Below, piece after piece: positions 1 to 9,309 of a stretch of DNA of 64,000 bases. This DNA is from Plutella xylostella (taxonomy: Eukaryota; Arthropoda; Insecta; Lepidoptera; Plutellidae), in contig NC_064002.1 of assembly GCF_932276165.1 (NCBI RefSeq), positions 10,478,001 to 10,542,000 on the forward strand. The letters run 5' to 3'. Numbering within the stretch: position 1 is the first letter of the stretch; each line of letters starts with the position of its first letter. The translations under genes were made by a program, and so were the position numbers. The notes beneath the pieces are model-generated. The model was not told the origin of the DNA. It saw only the letters and a list, made by a program, of their open reading frames with translations, and made no database searches.

Positions 1-52
1 CTGTCGCTGACACTACTAGGACTGTGGTGCCGACTGGCGCGTCCTCGAATAC
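1..52 (-). CDS. stan: stan exon 11 (partial): start of EC6
   Basis: Acceptor CTTCACAG|GTATTC. It encodes VFEDAPVGTTVLVVSAT, the expected continuation of Flamingo after PYTAS. The exon is cut by the left window edge. Confidence 0.9.
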
Positions 53-3000
53 CTGTGAAGGGGGGTGGAATTAGGCAATGTGTATATAAAGGTAGAGATG
101 CTGAGTGTAATTAAGTATGTACTTATATTCATGAGCCAACAATCGTGCACCTCTAGATATAAAATATGCAGGTACAACTTCCGTTACATAAGTGGGAGTA
201 AGAAGGATTATTGGAAGACATGCAGCATGAGTGCGTTAGCCATTTTCATATTGTTTCTTTATTTACGGACGTTATATTGAAGGTCTACTGCTACATGATA
301 TAGAAAACAACCGAAATAAAGACCTGTGCCGTAGATCAACTCTTTCTTCATCTATCCTAAAGATGGCTTTAATAAAAGTAATAATCTTAATTACAAAACA
401 TGACTTACCGACGCAGTATACGGCGCGTTCTCAAACACAGGCGCGTAATTATTCGCATCAGTAATATTAATATGCACCATGGCGGTATCACTTCTGCCTC
501 CAGAGTCCGTGGCGGTCACCGTCAGAACGTATCTTCGTTCCTGCTTGAAGTCTAGCGGTTGGGCGACGGTTATTAAACCGCGGCCATTTTGAGATGTGAT
601 TGAGAATCGACCCCGTGTGTTGCCGCCCGTGATTTCGTAGTGCAATCTGTTGAGAGAATGGTGGAATTGGAATTAGTCATATAAGTGTCATAACTGTAAA
701 GAACTCTTTCCAAAGTTAGATGTCTTTTTAGTTCCACTTTGTGCTTACGATACCTACCCTTTCTGAAACATCCTACATATTTATTAATTTACAGGAATGA
801 AAGTGATTCACCATTCAGCATTATAGTTGCTATGCCTACCTATTTAGGGGGTAATACTGTGTATATGCATAAAACACCTCTAGTGACGATGTAGCAGGTG
901 TTTTTGTAGTGTAGTTTCACGCTTATCGGTGTTGATTTGACTGATGATAGATCAGCTATTAATTTATTGCAAATATTTAGGTGTAACACTGATGGTCTTA
1001 AAACTATTAATGTACTTAAGTTTCCATATCTTAGCTAGCGTTTCATTATCGCACCTATTATCCTCATCAGCGTCAGTAGCCGTAACCGTCACGACCGGCG
1101 TCCCGGGCGGCTCGTCCTCCGCCAGCTCCACTTCATACTGCGGCGGCTGGAACGACGGGTCATTGTCGTTCACGTCCTGGATCACGACTGTGACTGATGC
1201 GGTGGCGGATTTGGGTGGGGTGCCGCCGTCTGTTGCTGTCACCTGGGGGGGATAGGGGTGTTAGTGAGGTTTTTTTTGTTTTTATATTTCTTGCGGCAAA
1301 GTACAGAGCAGATTGTCTGTTTTGCTCTGTAACATCTGCGTCCGAGCTTACACATCGATGCTAGCCTAAAGGTCTATTGAGAACGATTTCAACAATAGCG
1401 CTGTTCGGTCTTTGATATGTACTGACTACGTGTCACGCGACAGCGGTATCACGTCTGGCTAGGCCTTAGATTCGTACTCCTTGTGCACCGCTGTCCAGCG
1501 GTACCCAGCCCGAGCGGGGGTCGATGTGACGGGCACCGTGCACCAGTGTGTAGGTACGCACCTGCAGTAGATACTTGTTGGTGCGCTCGCGGTCCAGCGG
1601 CGCGCGGGTGTGCACCCAGCCCGAGCGCAGGTCGATGGTGACGGGCACCGTGCACCAGTGTGTAGGTACGCACCTGCAGTAGATACTTGTTGGTGCGCTC
1701 GCGGTCCAGCGGCGCGCGGGTGTGCACCCAGCCCGAGCGCGGGTCGATGGTGACGGGCACCGTGCACCAGTGTGTAGGTACGCACCTGCAGTAGATACTT
1801 GTTGGTGCGCTCGCGGTCCAGCGGCGCGCGGGTGTGCACCCAGCCCGAGCGCGGGTCGATGTGACGGGCACCGTGCACCAGTGTGTAGGTACGCACCTGC
1901 AGTAGATACTTGTTGGTGCGCTCGCGGTCCAGCGGCGCGCGGGTGTGCACCCAGCCCGAGCGCGGGTCGATGGTGACGGGCACCGCGTCGTCGTGCTCCT
2001 TGTCTTGTAGCGTGTAGGTAATGTCGGCGTTGACGCCTTCGTCGGCGTCGTAGGCTTGCACCTGGGGTAAGGAACGGATTAGAGATGTAGGTCGAGGTAA
2101 AAAGTCACTTATGAAATCAGGAAGGGATGATACCATTTGATTGGAGTAAAAGAAAAATACGCAGACCAGCAAGCGATTTACCGATAAAAACGGCGTCTTT
2201 TACAATGTATTTATTTGACAGATGCGAAAGAAATTTTAGAGCGTTAGATATGTATTTTCTGTGTCACACGTAATCATTGAAGTAATAAACAGTAGGTACT
2301 TCACAATAAGTAATAGAGGTAAGACCAAAATGATTTTACCAGTAAGACATCAGTAAAAAACAAAAGTGAAAATAAAAAAGGTAGTAAGTACACCCTCCAT
2401 TATTTACCGACTTCGAAAAAAGGAGGTTCACTCAATTTGTCTGTATTTATTTTTATCCCGGCTAAAACACGACTCACCCTAACAATGCTGTACCCCACAG
2501 GCACATTCTCGCTGACGGACTCCTGGAACAGTGACGTGTAGAAGCGCGGCGCGTTGTCGTTGACGTCCTTCACGTTAACTAGCAGCTGCGTTGTGTTAGA
2601 TCGAGAGGGACTGCCTCCGTCTGGGAAGAAAAGGTGCGTTGATGTAACGTTAATGGCTTGTAGGCTAAGAAGGTCCAAGATACATGCAGTTATCCTACTG
2701 TAGGTTGTAAAAAATGACGTCCGAGAGCTTTCATGCAATCGAGTTTATTACAACGAGATACAGTTGTGGTTAGTAGTTAATAAATTGTAATAGGTATAAA
2801 TAACGGACGTGATTGGATCCAGAAATGGAAGGACTGAGTGTTGTGGCGCTCTTACAAAGGTTGTGGATGACCAAGAGGTGGATTTTTAAAGACTGATTGT
2901 GATCATACTGCAAATAAACCCCATTATTTATAGAAAAGTTATCGGACGTATTAGCTATTGAACTGTTTTGCCCCTCTCTGTCAAAGAACAATTTGTTAAC

Positions 3001-6000
3001 TTATAACTTTTCTATAAATAAGGGGGAAAGAGTATATTATTATATTATATGCATAGAGTATATATTATCATCTCACCTTGAGCTCTAACAACGAGCCTGT
3101 AGCTCCGGACTTGTTCGTAGTCGAGCGGCTTCACCAGCGACACGTCTCCGCTGAGGCTGTCTATGGAGAACTGCATTTGAGTGTTGCCTCCGATGATCGC
3201 GTACCGTATCGCCGCGTTCGAGCCTACGTCCGCGTCCGTGGCTCTGGAGGGAAGAGGTTCAAAGTTTAATACCGACATCGACATAAAGGTATGTTATGTA
3301 AAGATACCAAAATATCACGAATCTGTGAGGGACAAAATAGAATTATTGCATACTGTACTTAATATAATATTCAAAAATTCAATTATTTTCAAATATAAAC
3401 GAAAATAAATGAAATATACCAATTATTAATGAATATGGCGAATTAATACTTCGTGGATGTAATAAAATGAAGGATATCGGTGGGATTGAAGGCTCTTACC
3501 CTTGTATCATGTTGCTACTGTGAGCAAGGACTAAATATTAGCAAAGTAAGTTATGTTTTGTCTGATGATGACAAGGATTAAATCAACTTTGGCAAAAACT
3601 AACACGCACTGCATACGAAATTCTAGAAAACACTTTACAAACCAAATCACTGAAGAAATTTTTGAAACGCCAGATGCAAAATGTGACATACTTGATCCTT
3701 GCGATGACGGGGTTGTCGCTGACCGTGACGTCCTCGTCGACGGCGACCGTGTAGGTGCGCTCGCTGAACTGCGGGTAGTTGTCGTTGTCGTCCAGGATGT
3801 TCACGTGGACTGTCGCACTGGGAGGTGAGGAATAGATGAGATTATGTTTTGAAAACAATACTAAATATAGCAGCAGTAATTTAATGCTAAGTTTAAGAAC
3901 ATAAAACGAGTGCTGTAATAATCATGTAAATACAACTGGATGCTGATTATAATCTGCTGAGCCGATGAACTTAGACAGGTAGCCGGATAGCGGTTGGACG
4001 AAGAAGCCATTAGACTGTGACGAATCTGCCGCAGAGGACACAGTCTCTAAATTCTTCATCTAACCCTAACCGGCTACCTTGTAGTGGCGAATTTTTGGAG
4101 AAGTCAGTCCAGCAGTGATGGTTTAGGATGATAATATGGTATGATTTATCCATTTCGTAACACTGTCAGTCACTGTCGACTTCAAAAACGTGGTCTACAG
4201 TGACAAAACAAAAGCAAGCTCTCGTTCTTACAAACCAAAACACCAAAAGAAAAAAAAAAACTCACGTGCTAGACAGCCTATCCGACAGCGGATTCGCCTG
4301 ATCCGTAGCCTTCACCACCACAGTATACCGGGCCACCTTCTCCCTATCCAGAGCAGCTCTAGTAAGCAGCGCGCCACTTCTCCCGTCGACCCTGAAGACC
4401 TCCTGGGATTCCCCGAGGACTTGCTCGTTGGAGCTGTCTAGAGACTCGTTGTCGTCGTCGGGGTTCAGGGTCTCTGAGGTCACGGACTCGATGGAGTAGT
4501 CCACCTGGAAGTGTGAAAAGTGATGGAATGAAATGGGAATGTTTGTGTGTTTTTGGTACTCTGACTATTTATATAGCGCAATAATAACTCCTCTAATCTG
4601 CATCTATTCTACATAGTATGTATATTGTTGTTGTTCTATCCTGGCCAGTTATTTTGAGCCATTTTGGAACGCAAGTGCGGCGAAGACAATGACGTTGGTA
4701 AGAGCAGCTATGCAATTCAGTAACAATGTGGCACAAGACGAAAGTGATGATCACAGCAGATATGGCGTTGGATGAGGTCCAAAAGTGCAAGTTATTCAGG
4801 GAGTAGTCGTATCGTCTGTAGTAGCGCTGGTGTTCGATTGCTTTTATCTATATTTTATGTACACTGATTCACACTTGGTCCTTAAGGGTCTAGAATATAG
4901 ACAATCTCAACAGCACCAACCTCATTATTCTTGCCAATATCCTGGTCAGTGGCCTTCAGCGTGAGCACGGTGGTGCCGGGGCTGGCTCCCTCGCGTACCG
5001 ACGCCTCGTACTGCTGCATCTCGAACACCGGCGAGTGGTCGTTGCAGTCTAGGACGTTTATCTGGAAGAGTTGACAGGAATTGGGTGTAATTTGTGTATC
5101 CAGATGGTAGATTTAATAGGAATTAAGGTACTTACCTACTATGCCATTAATTTTGGCCTTACAGAGAAGTTTTTTCTGTAGTATTTAATAGTAGGTAACC
5201 TATTAGTGCCTACCGCCTGTATGGCTCAGTGGCTCTGTTTGCGAGACTTTTTGGTGGGCAATTATGAGTACACTTACACAGTACTGACAAAATCTTGACA
5301 CTCACCAAGCGTTGTAATTAACATCTTGAGCCAGTACACAGAAGTCTTGTACTTTCATCATCCAGCTTATTTACAACATAAAAAATATATTCACGAAACA
5401 CAGTAAATTTATACATATTTGATGATTCATTAATTCCTATAATAACTCCCTCACCTGAAGCGTGGTAGTCCCAGTGCGAGGCGGGAACGTGTCATCTTGC
5501 GCCACCACCCTGAAGTAGTGCACATCCAGCCTCTCTCTATCCAGCCTGGCCTGCGTAGTGACGACACCAGTCCGGGAGTCTACGGCGAACATGCCGGCAG
5601 AGCGGGAGTCCAGGAGACTTGACATGGAGTAGGAGACTGGACTGTTTTCTGGGTCTCTGTGGGGGAGAAATGTGGTTGAAGTTGTGTGGTAGAGATGGTG
5701 ATAATTGGTTGGATCTGTGCTACGTATCAAATGTGGTCAAAAATGGGGTTAAAATTGCAACACATCGGCACTGTAACTTCAAAGGAAGCACAGAGGTGAC
5801 TCACAATAAGCGCTGGTTTTTCTATATCTTCAATTGTAGGAAGTCACGTTCACCGATTATTGACCTTTGCCCTTTTCCTCTATTAAAGTTTATTACCAAA
5901 CAGTTATTTCTATTAAAATATGCTATCAATAGACGTGCGAAAAGAAAGCAATATTCCCATCATAAATTCCTGCACCAATTTCCCCGACTATTGTTCTGCG

Positions 6001-8100
6001 CACACATCACAGTATCATTTGCGATAAAAAACGTATCGCATCGTTTGACGGAATCTCCATCATACTTATTCACATAGAGGGCGACACTATATGTGCAAAG
6101 TTTTAACGTCAATTTTTATAAGGACTAGCCGTTAACTAGATGTGTCGAATAGTTTTAACTATCTAAATAATTGAGTTTATTTTTTAGTTTTCATTTGATG
6201 CTGCAACAGTAGTTAGTCGCCTTGTATTCTAGTAAATATTACACGCTGTGTATGTATGTGTTAATTATCTGACAGAGTGCAATGGCTCATAACGTCAATG
6301 TCGCGATCGTTAAACAAAACAAGTTTTTCGTTACCTTCGCGCCATGGCACACCGGATCAATTAAAAAGCTAGTCTGGATATAACTTCTCAGCGGTTTAAC
6401 CAAACCGTATCGGCATTTTCAGTTCGATTGTGAAAGCAATTCTTCTTCCCGGAAATATATCTATATCCCGAGGGAGTTTGGCCTAGTTTACCAACTATTG
6501 AATGAGCACTTATTTTAAGGTAGGAATCTGCCTAGAGAATGGTTTCGCGCCCGCTGCGGGGCAATTTATATTGGTTGCGGTGGCGGCGCAACTTTGTCGG
6601 AGCGAAGGCGAAAACGCCGCCGAGCTATTTTTTCAGGTAATGGAGACTACTATTCATGTAAAACTACGCCATTACATTTTCATTAGACTGATATAAATAA
6701 CGCTTTTGAAGCATAAAATAAAGCGCTAAATACAACCGCCATATTAATAGAACTTACAAAGTGATAAACTGATTAAGAGCGTCATTAAAACCGTTAATGG
6801 ATGATGATGATGGCGGTTAAGACTATGAATATGTTAAACGATGACGTCACTAACCTGGCCTACTACAACGATCCAAGTAGATACAAAGTAGAGCAAGAGA
6901 TTGCTTATTACAGCCACAGCCCACTGCTATAGATTGCCATAGCGCATAAAAAAGAGAAAAAAATCCTCACCTGGCCCGCACAGTGGTGACCACGACGCCC
7001 GGGTCCTGCTCCTCGGCGACCGCGGCCACGTACAGCGCCTGCTCGAAGTACGGCGACTGGTTCCGCAGCTCCCGCTTGACCCGCCGCGCCAGGTCCGTGT
7101 CGTTCAGCTCCTGGTGGTGGTACACGATCTTCAGCCGGTGGTCCGAGTCGATGATGAACGGACTCTCGCAGTTGAACGCGAAGAGAATGGAAACTTTCCA
7201 CATCGGCTCCTGAATACACACGTCATCACTCGCGACTAGGTCTCCTTGGCTGTTCTCGATCATGAATCGAGGGTCGCTTACGTCCAGAAACTGCACTTTA
7301 CACGTCTTTTGCACTGTCCGCGGCAAGAACGCCGTTAAGGAATTGATGAACTGGGATTTCTTCAGACAGATCCCCTGCCACCGGTCCGTGGTTGGTATTG
7401 AGAAGCTTGCGTACGTTTCTGAGATCCATTGCTTCGCTTCAGTGATTTTCACTTCTATGGCCATGTCGAACGGTAGTAGCGCGTGAGATCTTTTGTGTCT
7501 GTTCCTGTATTTGTCTACCGGGAACTCCTCGAAGTGAGCGTTAGACCACGGATAGGCCGTGGACAGCACGCTGTGACTAGACATCAACTCATCCTCTTCC
7601 AGCAACCTCCAGTCTACACTCTCCTGATAGGGGGCTTCTCTTTTATCCCTGATCGTGGGCTCGTCTTCATACTGCAGGGCCGAGTCGCTCTGATCGTAGA
7701 CTCTATCAAAGTCTATATCATAAAGATCCGCATGTCGCCGACTGCAGTCCTCGCCCGTCACCAGTACCCTGATCGGGAGACTGTAGTAGTCAATATCTCT
7801 GATTCTGTCCGACGTGGAGTCTACGTAGAACGTGAAGAGGTTAGGGTAGACGACGCCGTCGCAGCGCAGGCGCTTCCTCAGCGTGACGAGGCCGGATGTC
7901 CTGTTCACTCGCAGGATGTGGTGCACGAAGTTGGCGGTGCGGTGCACGTCGATGGAGTAGGTCCTTTCAGAGCCGAGCTTGTAGACGGCGGCGTCGAGCA
8001 CGGCGTGGCCGGCGGGGGCCGAGTCGGGCACCAGCACCAGGTAGCCCCGCGCCGCGCCCAGCAGCAGCCAGGCCGCCAGCACGCGCCAGCAGCCCCTCAT
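1..8100 (-). CDS. stan: Starry night/Flamingo (CELSR) cadherin, 5' portion, 11 exons
   Basis: Seven-pass adhesion-GPCR cadherin of the planar cell polarity pathway; it acts by homophilic adhesion at cell junctions. CDS on the minus strand: join(6971..8100, 5455..5656, 4921..5061, 4266..4504, 3692..3817, 3077..3243, 2478..2620, 1897..2061, 1055..1242, 409..646, 1..52), cut by the left window edge. All junctions are GT-AG and phases agree, giving about 930 residues. Order: signal peptide 1-19, long N-terminal region to about 343, then EC1-EC5 and the start of EC6, with calcium motifs such as LDCNDHSP, LDDNDNYP, VNDNAP, VNDNDP and linked PLDRE/LDRE motifs. The repeat sequences match my memory of Drosophila stan closely (for example YAIIGGNTQ.QFSID). 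EGF, laminin-G, GAIN and 7TM parts lie outside. Besides the exon 8 array, the introns hold a MITE (3974..4081) and a repeat scrap (about 2404..2445); I see nothing else in them. Confidence 0.93.
409..646 (-). CDS. stan: stan exon 10: EC5 core
   Basis: 238 bp. Acceptor CTCAACAG|ATTGCAC. It encodes LHYEITGGNTRGRFSITS, RGLITVAQPLDFKQERRY, ATDSGGRSDTAMVHINITD and ANNYAPVFENAPYTAS. Donor GCGTCG|GTAAGT, phase 0. Confidence 0.94.
1055..1242 (-). CDS. stan: stan exon 9: end of EC4 and start of EC5
   Basis: 188 bp. Acceptor TCCCCCCAG|GTGACA. It encodes VTATDGGTPPKSATASV, IQDVNDNDPSFQPP and EDEPPGTPVVTVTATDADE. Donor AATAG|GTGCGA; the Arg codon AG|A is completed in exon 10. Confidence 0.93.
1500..1986 (-). 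repeat. 111-112 bp tandem array duplicating an exon-intron boundary
   Basis: The motif gacgggcacc starts at 1528, 1640, 1752, 1863 and 1975, spacings 112, 112, 111 and 112. Each full unit (minus strand) holds about 85 bp of stan exon 8 coding sequence, the CTGCAG|GTGCGT donor and about 25 bp of intron, then jumps back to the exon at the shared string CGGTGCCCGTCAC. Units differ by only one or two bases. A last partial unit below 1528 lacks the donor and has lost a short internal piece. The array breaks the cadherin frame if read through, so downstream copies are probably spliced out as intron. It could be a real recent VNTR or an assembly error. Confidence 0.9.
1897..2061 (-). CDS. stan: stan exon 8: EC4, ending at the first of four tandem splice donors
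   Basis: Acceptor TACCCCAG|GTGCAAGCC. With the first donor (ACTGCAG|GTGCGT, exon end 1897) the exon is 165 bp, exactly 55 codons. It runs from VQAYDADEGVNADITYTL through IDPRSGWVHTRAPLDRE to NKYLLQ and joins cleanly to VTATDGGTPPKS in exon 9. This is the canonical cadherin layout. Three further identical donors lie downstream (exon ends 1786, 1674, 1562) because the exon end and intron start are repeated. The donor at 1786 would add 111 bp, 37 codons, in frame; the other two would shift the frame. Confidence 0.85.
2404..2445. repeat. Terminal scrap of the AACCGACTTC hairpin repeat in stan intron 7
   Basis: The string accgacttcgaaaaaaggag resembles the reverse complement of the right end of the repeat at 58552-59340. 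It lies about 30 bp from the exon 7 donor. Confidence 0.45.
2478..2620 (-). CDS. stan: stan exon 7: end of EC3 and start of EC4
   Basis: 143 bp. Acceptor CTTCCCAG|ACGGAGG. It encodes DGGSPSRSNTTQLLVNVKD, VNDNAPRFYTS and FQESVSENVPVGYSIVR. Donor TTAGG|GTGAGT, phase 0. Confidence 0.94.
3077..3243 (-). CDS. stan: stan exon 6: EC3 core
   Basis: 167 bp. Acceptor CCCTCCAG|AGCCACG. It encodes ATDADVGSNAAIRYAIIGG, then QFSIDSLSGDVSLVKPLDYE and RSYRLVVRAQ, nearly the same as fly Flamingo as I remember it. Donor CAAG|GTGAGA, with an Asp codon split with exon 7. Confidence 0.94.
3692..3817 (-). CDS. stan: stan exon 5: EC2/EC3 linker and start of EC3
   Basis: 126 bp. Acceptor CTCCCAG|TGCGACA. It encodes ATVHVNILDDNDNYPQFS followed by ERTYTVAVDEDVTV and NPVIARI. 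Donor ATCAA|GTATGT; the split Lys codon (AA|A) joins to ATDADVGSN in exon 6. Confidence 0.92.
3974..4081. mobile_element. TA-flanked MITE in stan intron 4
   Basis: About 108 bp with imperfect inverted ends (left core aggtagccgg, right ccggctacct, extending to gaagaa/ttcttc) between TA dinucleotides at 3972-3973 and 4082-4083. Structure and TA target suggest a Tc1/mariner-type non-autonomous element; no coding content. Confidence 0.6.
4266..4504 (-). CDS. stan: stan exon 4: second half of EC2
   Basis: 239 bp, acceptor TTCCAG|GTGGAC. It contains an acidic, low-similarity loop (NPDDDNESLDSSNE) inside EC2 and then FRVDGRSGALLT and LDREKVARYTVVVKATD. Donor AGCAC|GTGAGT; the split Thr codon is completed by exon 5. 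Confidence 0.92.
4921..5061 (-). CDS. stan: stan exon 3: EC1/EC2 linker and first half of EC2
   Basis: 141 bp, 47 codons, phase 0 on both sides. It starts INVLDCNDHSPVFE (calcium-binding linker) and ends ATDQDIGKNNE. The donor is weak (GAG|GTTGGT, T at +3), but no better GT fits the phase, and the next exon continues VDYSIESV as in the fly protein. Confidence 0.88.
5455..5656 (-). CDS. stan: stan exon 2: main part of EC1
   Basis: Acceptor CCCCCACAG|AGACCC completes an Arg codon split with exon 1 (AG|A), giving VRARDPENSPVSYSM. It encodes the EC1 core, including FAVDSRTGVV, LDRERLDVHYF and the Thr-rich end TGTTTLQ. Donor CTTCAG|GTGAGG, phase 0. 202 bp. Confidence 0.93.
5657..6970 (-). other. 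stan intron 1
   Basis: 1.3 kb between exon 1 and exon 2, the largest coding intron seen here. It is AT-rich, with no recognisable repeat and no convincing exon. Several short open frames on the plus strand show no domain. Confidence 0.7.
6971..8100 (-). CDS. stan: stan exon 1: start codon, signal peptide, N-terminal region, start of EC1
   Basis: The start chosen is the ATG at 8100 because it has a strong Kozak context (gccaccATGa) and begins a signal peptide (MRGCWRVLAAWLLLGAARG), followed by YLVLVPDSAPAGH, as expected for Flamingo. The reading frame stays open a little further upstream, so a longer N-terminus is possible but less likely. About 376 codons. The region before EC1 (20-343) carries three R-X-K/R-R furin-type sites: RDKR (151-154), RHKR (201-204) and RVKR (340-343). 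The last lies just before EC1 (NQSPYFEQALYVAAV). Donor GCCAG|GTGAGG. Confidence 0.92.
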
Positions 8101-8156
8101 GGTGGCACTCACCTTCTGCGCCGCCTGCGGATTCTGCTGTCGGTTGGGTTGTCCAT
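8101..8156 (-). promoter_or_regulatory. stan 5' leader segment with a 15-codon uORF and a strong cryptic donor
   Basis: A good acceptor (TTATTCCACAG) ends at 8157, so the transcribed leader just before the start codon probably begins at 8156. It opens with an ATG (8154-8156) whose short frame is very Arg-rich at its end and stops at TGA, 10 nt before the main ATG. The last uORF codons overlap AAG|GTGAGT, a near-perfect splice donor whose GT starts at 8112. If used, that donor would remove the main start codon. Which form is expressed is not visible here. Confidence 0.5.
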
Positions 8157-8363
8157 CTGTGGAATAAAATTAGTTTTTATTTTATCGAATCAGATTGGCA
8201 TCTTAGACAGGTATAACTTTAGGAAGGATCGAATACTGTGTGTAAGTAAATCGAAATTAGGAATATTGAAACAGAACAGTTACTTTGTATCGGTATCTAC
8301 ATCTGTAGCTTCCGTAATTGGTGGCATAAATGGTTCCGTAATTGGTGGAGCTTTGAACAAAGA

Positions 8364-8934
8364 TCATGCGAATGATCTTTGTTCAAAGCTCAGTAAACAC
8401 TCATATATGCTTTTCAGACTGAGAGGTATTGTTAATATGGATACACTTATAATAGCCTATCATGCATATGTGGCATCCACACTTCGTTATGGGATAATTT
8501 TTTGGGGCAACTGCACTAAAAAAGATACAATATTTAAAGCGCAAAAAAGAATTATCAGATCAATGTGTGGTCTTAAAACGACAGACAGCTGTAAGCCGTA
8601 CTTTAAAAAAAATGAAATATTAACTCTAACAAGTCTTTATATCTACAAAGTCGCGGTATTTGTAAAAACAAATCCTAATCTCTTCATCAAAGCAGCAGAT
8701 GTACATCACTCCAGTAGAATCCGTTCGATCCATAGGAATAGGATATGTATCCAAAGCTCAAAGACTGCTTTAATGAATAAAAGTGTTTTCTGCATGTCAC
8801 CACTTATCTATAACAAAATACCGAACAGTATTAGAGATTTAGACCTAAAATTATTTAAAAGAAAATTATTTAAATTATTGACTGATAAATGCTATTATAC
8901 GATAACAGAATTTTTTGGAGATACTACAATATAG
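8364..8934 (+). pseudogene. LINE reverse transcriptase, C-terminal fragment
   Basis: About 190 codons with features of the thumb and C-terminal region of Jockey/CR1-type reverse transcriptases: LCSKLSKHSYMLFRLRGIV, AYHAYVASTLRYGIIFWGNC, and AQKRIIRSMCGLK. The catalytic RT core (F/YADD) and the endonuclease are absent, so this is a dead 5' truncation. The frame is still open to TAG at 8934, which suggests it is not very old. Assignment to a precise clade is uncertain. Confidence 0.75.
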
Positions 8935-9166
8935 GTAACGAATGAGATTGACAATGGACTACTCGGTTACAAATTATTTACTTTATGACATTGACTTTTT
9001 CTAATTACTTACAATCTATTTATTTACTCACCTTAGCTATTATTTAATACCTATTTAATTTAAATTTAATTATTGATTGATAATATTGTTAATTGGATAC
9101 CTTCTTTTGTACATTTGCCTGTTACTATTAGTTTGCATGTGTATTAACTAGTGTGCTATATCACTA

Positions 9167-9309
9167 AGCCCCTGTTCCACAATGTCTGGTTAGTCGCTAC
9201 CTGTCGGATAAAATACATGCTGTCACTGTCTAAAAAATAATAACAGAAAGTGACAGCATGTATTTTATCCGTCAGGTAGCCACTAACCAGACATTGTGGA
9301 ACAGACCCT
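9167..9309. mobile_element. Long-TIR foldback MITE inside the LINE 3' UTR
   Basis: 143 bp with inverted arms of about 55 bp, only a few mismatches, around a short AT-rich loop. Arm cores are ccacaatgtctggttag and ctaaccagacattgtgg, then ggataaaatacatgctgtca and its complement. It is flanked by TA (9165-9166, 9310-9311). This is consistent with a Tc1/mariner-type MITE. Confidence 0.75.

Noticed and set aside
1449..2172. Long overlapping minus-strand frames across the tandem array, read as a repetitive protein
   Set aside because: Only the first unit keeps the cadherin frame. The others are produced by the 112-bp period cycling through frames.
5619..6077. 152-codon plus-strand frame in stan intron 1
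   Set aside because: No domain or composition signal, and it overlaps antisense exon 2.
7483..8934. 483-codon plus-strand frame spanning the stan exon 1 region and beyond
   Set aside because: Its first half is the antisense of a confidently assigned cadherin exon and its second half is the LINE RT tail. The join is accidental.
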